From: Promethearchaeota archaeon
GTDB lineage: Archaea; Asgardarchaeota; Lokiarchaeia; Sigynarchaeales; SOKP01
Reading direction: 5' to 3'
NCBI GenBank assembly: GCA_016839425.1
Contig: JAEOUI010000280.1
Coordinates: 1 to 10,513 of the forward strand
DNA length: 10,513 nt
Shown: positions 4,566 through 10,513 of the stretch, piece after piece
Numbering within the stretch: the first letter of the stretch is position 1
How the letters are laid out: every line of letters begins with the position of its first letter
Program-made: the position numbers and the translations under genes
Notes under the pieces: generated by a model
What the model saw: the letters and a program-made list of their open reading frames with translations, nothing else
Database searches by the model: none
What the model was told of the DNA's origin: nothing

Positions 4566-6827
4566 TTAGTCCATCGAATCAATATCAAACTCATTTTTAC
4601 AGGTCCAACACTTTTCTCCTTTTGATTTTAACGATCTCAGGCATTTTTGACAGTATACCGTCTGACAATGAGGACATGCATACATACTTCCTTGAATGAG
4701 GCCCCGATGAACCACGCAGGTGAATTGTGGCTTTTCGATTTGCATCTCGCTTTCTATGGTTTCCAATGCCTTGTTTGAAGCAGATGGAATGGAATCCGCT
4801 AATTTTTTTTCGATATCAAGAGTAATATCTGAATTTTTTAATATTACCTTATTTTTCAATGAATTCGTTGCCTTAAGGTGCGTTCTATCAAGCCTGGTTA
4901 TGATACTTCCTGGCGTTTCAATTATTGATTGAGCCTTTCGTTTTTTTACAACGAACAATGCTCCAAAGAAGAATAAAGACGCAAAAATCACTAAGATGAG
5001 CAGGACGATTAAGATATCAATATGGCTCTCATTAGATGCTTGAAATATCTTGATATAAATGGTATCGGGAGTTCCATACACATGATAATTATCGTGATAT
5101 TCGATGGTGTATGTAAATGTGCCTGTAAAGGAGCGGTTTATGAGTACATTCAGGGTCGTGTCGTTTATCCAAGGGCTCCAATCGATCCAAATGTAAGCGT
5201 TTCCTGAAGAATCGTTAACAAGCACGCGATACTCTCCTACACCCGTATCATCGCTTAAAGTCCATCCTATGGTTTCCGTCCCCGTAATTTTCGTCGTCAT
5301 ATTTGTTAAGGGAATTAATGAAGGTGCGTTGTTGGGTTTCATTCTTTGGGCGTAAATATCGCCATTTCCGTTCCTTAAATCCGCCCAAGTGATAATGGCG
5401 CCGCGAGCTCCATCTCCGACTAGCTGGGGCCAGTCCTGATTTCCCGTGGAGTTACAAATTATTGTTCCATTGGCATTCCATTGTGGTTCTCCAGCGTTAT
5501 TTAATATCTGGGCGTATATATCCGTATTGCCTCCTCTATTGTCCTGCCAAGTTATTATGATCTTCCCTGAACCGTCAGTTGTTATTTGAGGTCGTCTTTG
5601 ATCTCCGATCTTATTACAAACCACCGTGCCATTTGTTGTCCATAGGTGTTGTCCCTCTAAATTTATTTTTTGTGCGTATATATCAAAATCAATTCCGTTT
5701 CTTTCATCTCTCCATGTTATTACAATACCTTCTGAATCGATTTCAACAGCATCGATGTCCCATTGTCTCTCTAATTCGTTGCAAATTGCAGAACCATTAG
5801 GTATCCATTGTGTTTCTCCGTTAATATCGATTCTTTGAGCATAAATATCGTAATTGTCATTTCTATAGTCTCCCCACGCAACGATAAAATTATCATATCC
5901 AACTCTAACAGGTTGAGGTATATATTGATTACTTGTAAGATTACATAATGCCGTTCCGTTTTTTAACCAAGATGTTTGTCCCAGGGAATTCACATGTTGG
6001 ATATATATATCTTCATTTGAGTTTCTATTATCTTCCCATGTAATAACTGCGCCATTATAACCGTCGTTAGCTAATTTCGGCATGTCCTGATATCCCGTGG
6101 CATTACAAATTACCGTTCCGTTTGTGTTCCATAAGGTTTGGCCTTCAAAATCGATCCTTTGAGCGAAAATGTCCTTAGAACCGCCTCTTTCGTCTTCCCA
6201 GGTAATTATAGCACCTCCTAAACCGTCGCTAACGAGCTGGGAATTCGTTTGATCGCCAATGGCATTAGTTATTACGATTCCATTAACCGTCCAATTTACA
6301 ATACCTTTGTCATTAATTTTTTGAGCGTAAATGTCTTTAGTACCGTCTCTCTCGTCTTCCCATACAATTATTGCTCCTCCAAACTCGTCGCTTATCATTC
6401 TGAGATATAATTGATCGTTAGGTGCAGTGCTGATCGGAACACCACCAATCGTCAATTGGACTTCCCCTCGAAAGTTAATTTTTTGAGCATAAATATCGTA
6501 ATTACCACTCCTATTGTCATACCACGCAATCATTGCCCCTCCAAACCCATCACTTACGATTTTAGGTCCATCAAAATACAAAGGGTCGTATTGAGAGTTG
6601 ATATCAGTACAGATAGCAATTCCCTCATCGGTCCACGCCTTGCTCTCGGCTAAATTTAATGTAGGGGCATTAATCTCATATTTTAATTCAAAATGTTCCT
6701 TGATTTGAATTTTTAAATTTAATGGAAAAACAAGAACAATTAATATACAACATATGAATAATAGAATTAAACCACGATATCTCACTTTTCGATTTATTGG
6801 TTTTATGGAGGTCTTTACTTTTTTCAT
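4566..6827 (-). CDS. Membrane-anchored eight-bladed beta-propeller protein with cytosolic RING/B-box-like zinc finger
   Basis: A 753-residue surface protein. A Lys/Arg-rich start is followed by a hydrophobic span (about 19-36), a signal peptide or signal anchor. Residues 65-498 hold eight repeats of about 54 residues with consensus W-x-D-x-R-x(4)-DIYAQ; the DIYAQ-type motifs start at 111, 165, 219, 273, 327, 382, 436 and 490. This fits an eight-bladed propeller. Residues about 500-595 look like one Ig/fibronectin-type domain, followed by a membrane span (about 604-627) ending in KKRK. The tail has a linker (628-703) and a zinc finger with C704, H707, C718, C721, C726, C729, C740 and C743, enough for two zinc ions in cross-brace spacing. 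Many N-x-S/T sites in the propeller suggest glycosylation. I infer an outward ligand- or glycan-binding domain linked to a cytosolic partner-binding or ubiquitin-type module. The start follows a TATA-like element at 6861-6868. Confidence 0.85.
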   Translation of the reverse strand: MKKVKTSIKPINRKVRYRGLILLFICCILIVLVFPLNLKIQIKEHFELKYEINAPTLNLAESKAWTDEGIAICTDINSQYDPLYFDGPKIVSDGFGGAMIAWYDNRSGNYDIYAQKINFRGEVQLTIGGVPISTAPNDQLYLRMISDEFGGAIIVWEDERDGTKDIYAQKINDKGIVNWTVNGIVITNAIGDQTNSQLVSDGLGGAIITWEDERGGSKDIFAQRIDFEGQTLWNTNGTVICNATGYQDMPKLANDGYNGAVITWEDNRNSNEDIYIQHVNSLGQTSWLKNGTALCNLTSNQYIPQPVRVGYDNFIVAWGDYRNDNYDIYAQRIDINGETQWIPNGSAICNELERQWDIDAVEIDSEGIVITWRDERNGIDFDIYAQKINLEGQHLWTTNGTVVCNKIGDQRRPQITTDGSGKIIITWQDNRGGNTDIYAQILNNAGEPQWNANGTIICNSTGNQDWPQLVGDGARGAIITWADLRNGNGDIYAQRMKPNNAPSLIPLTNMTTKITGTETIGWTLSDDTGVGEYRVLVNDSSGNAYIWIDWSPWINDTTLNVLINRSFTGTFTYTIEYHDNYHVYGTPDTIYIKIFQASNESHIDILIVLLILVIFASLFFFGALFVVKKRKAQSIIETPGSIITRLDRTHLKATNSLKNKVILKNSDITLDIEKKLADSIPSASNKALETIESEMQIEKPQFTCVVHRGLIQGSMYACPHCQTVYCQKCLRSLKSKGEKCWTCKNEFDIDSMD
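4599..4718 (-). other. Two-zinc cross-brace-like finger (protein domain)
   Basis: Encoded spacing is C-x2-H-x10-C-x2-C-x4-C-x2-C-x10-C-x2-C (residues 704-743). The alternating pairs suit a cross-brace fold such as RING, B-box or FYVE. Signature elements are CPHC, YCQKC and CWTC. It lies at the extreme C-terminus, after the membrane span, hence in the cytoplasm. Whether it binds ubiquitin-pathway proteins, lipids or only structural partners cannot be told from sequence. Confidence 0.7.
5334..6635 (-). repeat. Eight tandem propeller repeats of about 54 codons
   Basis: Spacing between successive DIYAQ-type motifs is 54 codons six times and 55 once. Six repeats carry a cysteine (73, 241, 295, 349, 404, 458), mostly in an ICN-type motif, while two carry Ser133 or Thr187 at the same place. 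The first unit is about six residues longer than the rest. Such regular repeats point to growth by internal duplication. Confidence 0.8.
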
Positions 6828-7252
6828 ATCATTTCAGTTTCTTATGCAATACAAATCGTCTAATAAATCTTAATATTCACTTTAATTATTAATTACCGCT
6901 CTTCCTTATTATCTTTTTTACATTGTTGTTTTCTTGAATTTAACAATAGATCAAGAATAAAATGCCGTTAAAAGACTTAAAAATTATATAAAACAAGATA
7001 TTTTATTTATAAATACCGAAATGAAAAATGCCCCCCAAATCAAAAAATTAATGACCAAAAACCAAGAATAACAGGTTGGATTGAACACAAGGGAAAAAAA
7101 TCAACATTTTCGATATTTCAATTTTTAAGGTAGTTGATATAATCTATTCCAATATTTTTAAAAGTTAATAAATCCCTTAGGTTTTAATTCAATCCCCCCT
7201 TTCTTATTGTATCATTCCAGGTCATCAAAACATTATCTATATTTAGTTTACC
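6828..7252. other. Divergent promoter region without genes
   Basis: This 425-base AT-rich spacer separates the - strand propeller gene from the + strand hydrolase gene, so it should hold both promoters. For the propeller gene, ATTTATTA on the - strand (6861-6868) would place transcription start about 11 bases before its ATG. For the hydrolase, TTTTAAAA at 7156-7163 is possible, giving a leader of about 65 bases; TTATCTATATTTAG (7233-7246) seems too close to the ATG. Other TATA-like runs at 6984-6995 and 7004-7015 have no gene at a sensible distance. Two C6 tracts (7031-7036, 7194-7199) stand out in this AT-rich DNA. No RNA gene was recognised. Confidence 0.5.
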
Positions 7253-8251
7253 ATGCTTGAAAATTTCAAAAAAAAATTGCCGAAAAGAATAGCAATAGCA
7301 ACCGTGGCCTTCATCGTTTCTGCCTATATTTGGGATGTGAACGCCAGTTGGGGCAACACATTCGAAACCTGCATGTCTTTGTCGACCACGACATTTTTAA
7401 TCATTTACACTCCCTTCGAAATCTATTGGACATTTCGAGACATGTGGTTTGACCGGTGGAAGCGATTAAAATCTCGATATCTTGAAATTAACGAGCAACG
7501 CATTGAAATCGAGTCTGGGAAATTTTTGATTGCTAATATCGTGAATCCTAAGAATCAAAGTCATATTAGACCAAAAAATGCGGTTATAATCGTTTGTCAC
7601 GGTTTTTCTGATACGAAAGAAACGCTTCAATATTATTTTCTTCCACTTGCGCTCCAAGGATACACGATCTTAACCTACGACGCCAGGGGTTCTGGTAAAT
7701 CAAGAAAAACGGGAAGGAGGGGTCAATTTATCGAGCGAATCTCCGACTTTGAAAAGATCGTGGAATGGATCAAACAAAACAAGGATTTAAGTCGAATGAA
7801 AATTTATGCGATTGGCGTGAGTATTGGGACAATGGCCGCACTCTGTGGAGGTTTTCCTAGAAATGATGTCGATAAGATCGTTGCTATTGCTTCATTTTCT
7901 GATTTTAAAAAAAATTCTGCCAAGTATAATCCCGTAGTCGTGTTAAGGTATTTACTAAAGGGCGTGAGCATCCACCCTAGCCACGAAAAAAACGAGAAAT
8001 TATCGCCCTACCTCATATTCCAATCTGTAAAAAACTGCCTTTCTGAACAAGAATGGTTCGCACTTAAAAAAAAAGTGTTATTAATCCACGCCAAGAACGA
8101 TAAAGTTATCAAATTTAAGAATCTACAGGAAAACATGCAAGTACTTGGGCTTTCCAGAGATCAAGTAGTTGTGTTTAATAAAGGAGGTCATTCGCTGAAA
8201 AAAAGCGAACTTTCTTTAGTTGGGGCCACGCTTCAGTTTTTGAACGCGTGA
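7253..8251 (+). CDS. Membrane-associated alpha/beta hydrolase (serine esterase/lipase-like)
   Basis: A 332-residue protein of the alpha/beta-hydrolase superfamily, nearest in layout to the S33/monoacylglycerol-lipase-like group. Two hydrophobic segments near the N-terminus (about 12-27 and 44-60) suggest membrane attachment. The hydrolase fold begins near residue 108: VIIVCHGF holds the oxyanion-hole HG (H116-G117), YDARGSGKS (142-150) is the usual loop after strand 4, and GVSIG (188-192) is the nucleophile elbow with S190. D283 (HAKNDKVI) and H313 (KGGHS) complete a Ser-Asp-His triad, so the enzyme should be active. Substrates are unknown; esters of lipids or acylated peptides are typical. 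With a short basic N-terminus, the catalytic domain most likely lies on the cytoplasmic side if both segments span the membrane. It converges on the M14-like gene with 18 bases between the stops. Confidence 0.85.
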   Translation: MLENFKKKLPKRIAIATVAFIVSAYIWDVNASWGNTFETCMSLSTTTFLIIYTPFEIYWTFRDMWFDRWKRLKSRYLEINEQRIEIESGKFLIANIVNPKNQSHIRPKNAVIIVCHGFSDTKETLQYYFLPLALQGYTILTYDARGSGKSRKTGRRGQFIERISDFEKIVEWIKQNKDLSRMKIYAIGVSIGTMAALCGGFPRNDVDKIVAIASFSDFKKNSAKYNPVVVLRYLLKGVSIHPSHEKNEKLSPYLIFQSVKNCLSEQEWFALKKKVLLIHAKNDKVIKFKNLQENMQVLGLSRDQVVVFNKGGHSLKKSELSLVGATLQFLNA

Positions 8252-8274
8252 AAACGCTTGGACCGTCTTTCACG
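8247..8274. terminator. Shared hairpin spanning both convergent stop codons
   Basis: CGTGAAA (8247-8253) and TTTCACG (8268-8274) form a perfect seven-base inverted repeat with a 14-base loop. The left arm contains the TGA of the hydrolase (8249-8251) and the right arm the TGA of the peptidase (8270-8272). A GCGT-GAAA-ACGC mini-hairpin (8246-8257) competes with it. The element may terminate or protect both transcripts, though no strong T-run follows on the hydrolase side. Confidence 0.4.
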
Positions 8275-9424
8275 ATAATTTAATAGTTTCTAGTATTGTA
8301 TTTTCTATTAATTTGATTGTCTTATTAACGGTTTCCAATTTGTTTTCAAAATATTCTGAATCTGCCTTGGACTTTTCTACTTCTTCAAATAAGTCGAAAA
8401 ATTGTTTTTGGTTTTCCAATTCAATGCAAAATAGGTTTTTTCGTTTTGCAACATCGTTCATCCGTACCAAGCAGCCATGATCGTGAAAGTCGTGATCGTG
8501 AATTGGAATTGCTGTTTTCCACAGTATGGGTTTTAATTTCTCACATAATATTTCACTTAAGTGGACGCACTGTTCCTTGCTTTTCTTGCTATGTACGAAA
8601 TAATAGGGTAACCTTCCTCGATTTTCAGACAGGAATTCGAATAGCTTCTCGCGGACTTTTTCCACTTGTTTAAAGGATAAGTTCAAGTGGTTGTGGTCTG
8701 CCGAATTATTGCACTTGAAAAATAATGGCTCTCGAAAACTCTTGATCTCGTACAATTTCATCACATTTTCCACGATCGATTCTTTTAACCAGTGATCAAA
8801 TTTATAATGCACGCTCAAATTCATACTTAATTCTTTTGGAAACCTTTCCAAGAGCGAGGTCTCGTGAAAGTCTATTATGTAAATATTAATTTTCTCTTCT
8901 TCCCAATAAGGCTTGATTATATTTCTTACAAGAATGGCGTGCTCGGGAACTGGATGTTCGACAAGATCGGTCTCGTTTCCAAGATAATCTGGCACGAACG
9001 CTCTTCGCCAAAACCTATTCAAATTTGAACCGTTTTTCAAGTAATAACCAGATTTATTATCTTTTCGTGGATTGAGAAATCCATAGGGATTCATGATCGG
9101 AAAAAAAGCAAGAACTTGCTTACCTTTAATGACTGGATGATGTGCGATTTCTTGTTTTTTTAGTAATTCCAAGACCCTGAGAATCCCAAACAATCCGTTG
9201 TATTCATTATGTTGGGCGCCAATAAAGAGTTTAAGAGATTGAGTCTCATCAAAATCGCTTTGCTTGTTAAAAAATATGACTGGTATCGTACCTTCTGATG
9301 TTTCGTGAAACTCGGTTGTAAATCTGCTTGTACCGTTCAATTCTTTTAATTTATCGAAAATCTCGTTAAATAATTCTTTTCGGTTCGAAGCATTTATGAG
9401 TTTTTCTAGAGTACTAACATTCAT
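8270..9424 (-). CDS. M14-like zinc carboxypeptidase/deacylase-family protein
   Basis: A 384-residue protein with the layout of M14 metallopeptidases (carboxypeptidase A, or succinylglutamate desuccinylase/aspartoacylase branch). Seen motifs: GAQHNEYNG (69-77) for the first zinc site, NPYGF (112-116), NLNRF (134-138) matching the DLNRxF substrate-binding motif, IIDFHET (183-189) with the third zinc ligand H187, and CIELE (333-337) with a candidate catalytic Glu at E335. The first zinc motif reads H-x-E rather than H-x2-E, a departure that could affect metal binding. A His/Asp cluster HDHDFHDH lies at 309-316. No signal peptide is seen, so it is cytoplasmic. The ATG at 9424 is preferred over a TTG at 9433; it overlaps the ATP-grasp stop by 11 bases, which implies translational coupling. 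I infer removal of an amino acid or acyl group from the partner ligase's product. Confidence 0.75.
   Translation of the reverse strand: MNVSTLEKLINASNRKELFNEIFDKLKELNGTSRFTTEFHETSEGTIPVIFFNKQSDFDETQSLKLFIGAQHNEYNGLFGILRVLELLKKQEIAHHPVIKGKQVLAFFPIMNPYGFLNPRKDNKSGYYLKNGSNLNRFWRRAFVPDYLGNETDLVEHPVPEHAILVRNIIKPYWEEEKINIYIIDFHETSLLERFPKELSMNLSVHYKFDHWLKESIVENVMKLYEIKSFREPLFFKCNNSADHNHLNLSFKQVEKVREKLFEFLSENRGRLPYYFVHSKKSKEQCVHLSEILCEKLKPILWKTAIPIHDHDFHDHGCLVRMNDVAKRKNLFCIELENQKQFFDLFEEVEKSKADSEYFENKLETVNKTIKLIENTILETIKLS
8477..8500 (-). repeat. 15-bp tandem duplication encoding HDHDFHDH
   Basis: On the - strand two adjacent 15-base units, encoding IHDHD and FHDHG, match at 12 of 15 positions and share TTCACGATCA. 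They create a cluster of four His and three Asp at residues 309-316 of the M14-like protein, about 20 residues before the presumed catalytic Glu. Confidence 0.55.
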
Positions 9425-10513
9425 CTTGACCAATCAGTGCATCCCAATCGTTAAAAGATATTATTTTTTTGTAATTATTTGCCATGCTTGCGAATAGAAC
9501 GCATCCGATGGAAAAAATCTTGACGAGATCGTCTTTGTTCAAGTTAAGGATCCTAGCATTCTTTTCAGAAAGCCCCTTACCGCGGAATACTTCGATCTCT
9601 CCATCGAATCCCGAGAGATTTACTACGAATTCTTCCTTGTCGAGAGTACCGTGATATGTCTTACGAGCTATTCTCGCCAGACCACCTATAGGTGTTATTA
9701 TACCGTCTTTATCTTGAGATATGTATATTCTCACATCAAAAGTATGCCTTTCTTTTCCATCTTTCTTCCAAGGGGGACAAATAAGCGAGAATTCCGCCAT
9801 TTCTTGTATGGTATATGGATATGGATTCCTATTTCTCATGAATTTTGCAAAGAAATCTGACTTGCTTTTTTCTATGAGTTCTTTTAAATCATTAGAATCT
9901 TGCTCGGGTCCTATGGGGACGACTCCAGCCCCTCCAGATCCACCATTAGGTTTTATAATAAAGGGTTTATTATATTTTTTTAGAAGATACTTAAGCTTAT
10001 CTATTAGTTCTTCTTCGGTGTAAGCCTTCGTAAAATGGAGGTATTTGAGATCGTATTTTTTCAATTCGTCTCGTGCAAAATGACTAGCAAGGTAAGTTAG
10101 CGACTTGTCATCAGTTATTCGAAAGACAGGATTTATCACGATTGAATTAATTTTCCTAAAATTTTCTATGATTAAGTTGGAAAAAGTGTCGTTGTGGAGT
10201 CTACGAGCGATTCCATCGCCAATCAATACAGAAATCTTAGATGTTTCCATAAAAACAACCCAATTATCAAAGAAGGAAAGTCTAGTGGATAATTGATTGT
10301 AATCCGCTATTAAAAATGCTACATCTGTTTCGAAATCGCTTAAAAAGTTGTTTACATTGTATATCTTAACGCTCATTCCTTTCTTCTTGACTTTCTTTCG
10401 CAAATATTCGAGCATAATGACTTTTTCGTGTATTAGACCGTCGTTTATGGTAACTACAACCAAGCATAATATTTTTCCATCCCCTCTCTTATCGTTCTCA
10501 ATAGCTTGTTCAA
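9414..10513 (-). CDS. ATP-grasp ligase, 5' end beyond the window
   Basis: An ATP-grasp enzyme, the fold that joins a carboxylate to an amine or thiol through an acyl-phosphate. Numbering from an internal TTG at 10463: KPNGGSGGAGV (171-181) gives the ATP-binding Lys and Gly-rich loop, IQEM (219-222) the adenine hinge, FDVRIYI (242-248) and GGLARIARK (260-268) the substrate and phosphate residues, and FVVNLSGFDG (279-288) the Mg-binding Asn. The N-terminal 120 residues form the preceding alpha/beta domain. The frame stays open from the TTG to the right edge (codons reading EQAIENDKRGDGKILCL), and a beta-strand-like KILCLVVV crosses the TTG, so the true start is outside the window. The stop overlaps the M14-like gene, placing both in one operon. 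Substrates are not visible; a RimK-, glutathione-synthetase- or amidoligase-like role is likeliest. Confidence 0.8.
   Translation of the reverse strand, partial: EQAIENDKRGDGKILCLVVVTINDGLIHEKVIMLEYLRKKVKKKGMSVKIYNVNNFLSDFETDVAFLIADYNQLSTRLSFFDNWVVFMETSKISVLIGDGIARRLHNDTFSNLIIENFRKINSIVINPVFRITDDKSLTYLASHFARDELKKYDLKYLHFTKAYTEEELIDKLKYLLKKYNKPFIIKPNGGSGGAGVVPIGPEQDSNDLKELIEKSKSDFFAKFMRNRNPYPYTIQEMAEFSLICPPWKKDGKERHTFDVRIYISQDKDGIITPIGGLARIARKTYHGTLDKEEFVVNLSGFDGEIEVFRGKGLSEKNARILNLNKDDLVKIFSIGCVLFASMANNYKKIISFNDWDALIGQDEC

Noticed and set aside
4409..4699. A 96-codon + strand frame over the relic and the propeller gene's 3' end
   Set aside because: It is antisense to the conserved zinc-finger codons and has no recognisable domain or initiation signal.
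7021..7071. A 16-codon frame starting ATGAAAAATG in the divergent spacer
   Set aside because: Too short, no ribosome-binding site, and the nearest TATA-like run is too close to serve it.
9425..9433. TTG at 9433 as start of the M14-like protein
   Set aside because: It adds only Met-Val-Lys; the ATG at 9424 is a stronger codon and gives the usual short overlap with the upstream gene.
10461..10463. TTG at 10463 as the true start of the ATP-grasp gene
   Set aside because: The frame continues without a stop to the window edge and the codons upstream look coding, so the TTG is probably an internal Leu codon.
1..10513. CRISPR array, insertion sequence or defence island
   Set aside because: No regularly spaced repeats with unique spacers, no transposase and no terminal inverted repeats were seen; the methyltransferase alone does not make a defence island.

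Overview
The window is AT-rich DNA that reads as archaeal and most likely comes from an Asgard archaeon (Promethearchaeota, Lokiarchaeia-like). Pointers are TATA-type promoters, a GGTGA ribosome-binding site, an AbrB-PhoU fusion regulator, and above all a surface beta-propeller protein whose single C-terminal membrane span leads to a cytosolic eight-ligand zinc finger, an arrangement I associate with Lokiarchaeia. The taxonomic call rests on protein features and recollection only; no rRNA or marker gene is present.

Left part (1-3182, + strand): an Eco57I/TaqI-type N6-adenine DNA methyltransferase with a target-recognition region but no visible nuclease domain, followed 72 bases later by an AbrB-PhoU regulator. 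Next comes a roughly 500-base AT-rich gap with terminator-like elements and, at its right end, a small GC-rich island with a perfect 10-bp tandem repeat that might be a structured RNA.

Middle (3681-6827, - strand): a small, very acidic four-cysteine protein of unknown function, with unusually GC-rich codons, a good Shine-Dalgarno site and two inverted repeats in its promoter/leader; a decayed 3' end of a second beta-propeller gene with a sortase-like PGY-membrane tail; and an intact 753-residue eight-bladed propeller receptor-like protein with a RING/B-box-like intracellular zinc finger.

Right part (7253-10513): a membrane-anchored alpha/beta hydrolase on the + strand converges on a two-gene - strand operon. 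In that operon an ATP-grasp ligase (5' end beyond the window) overlaps an M14-like metallopeptidase with an altered first zinc motif and a His/Asp cluster. A ligase and a peptidase translated from overlapping frames suggest a make/trim or write/erase pair acting on a peptide or amino-acid conjugate. The convergent genes share one hairpin spanning both stop codons.

The items most worth a second look are the ATP-grasp/M14 pair, the propeller-zinc-finger protein with the alternative-tail remnant downstream of it, and the acidic four-cysteine protein with its GC-rich flank. No tRNA, rRNA, CRISPR array or insertion sequence was recognised.
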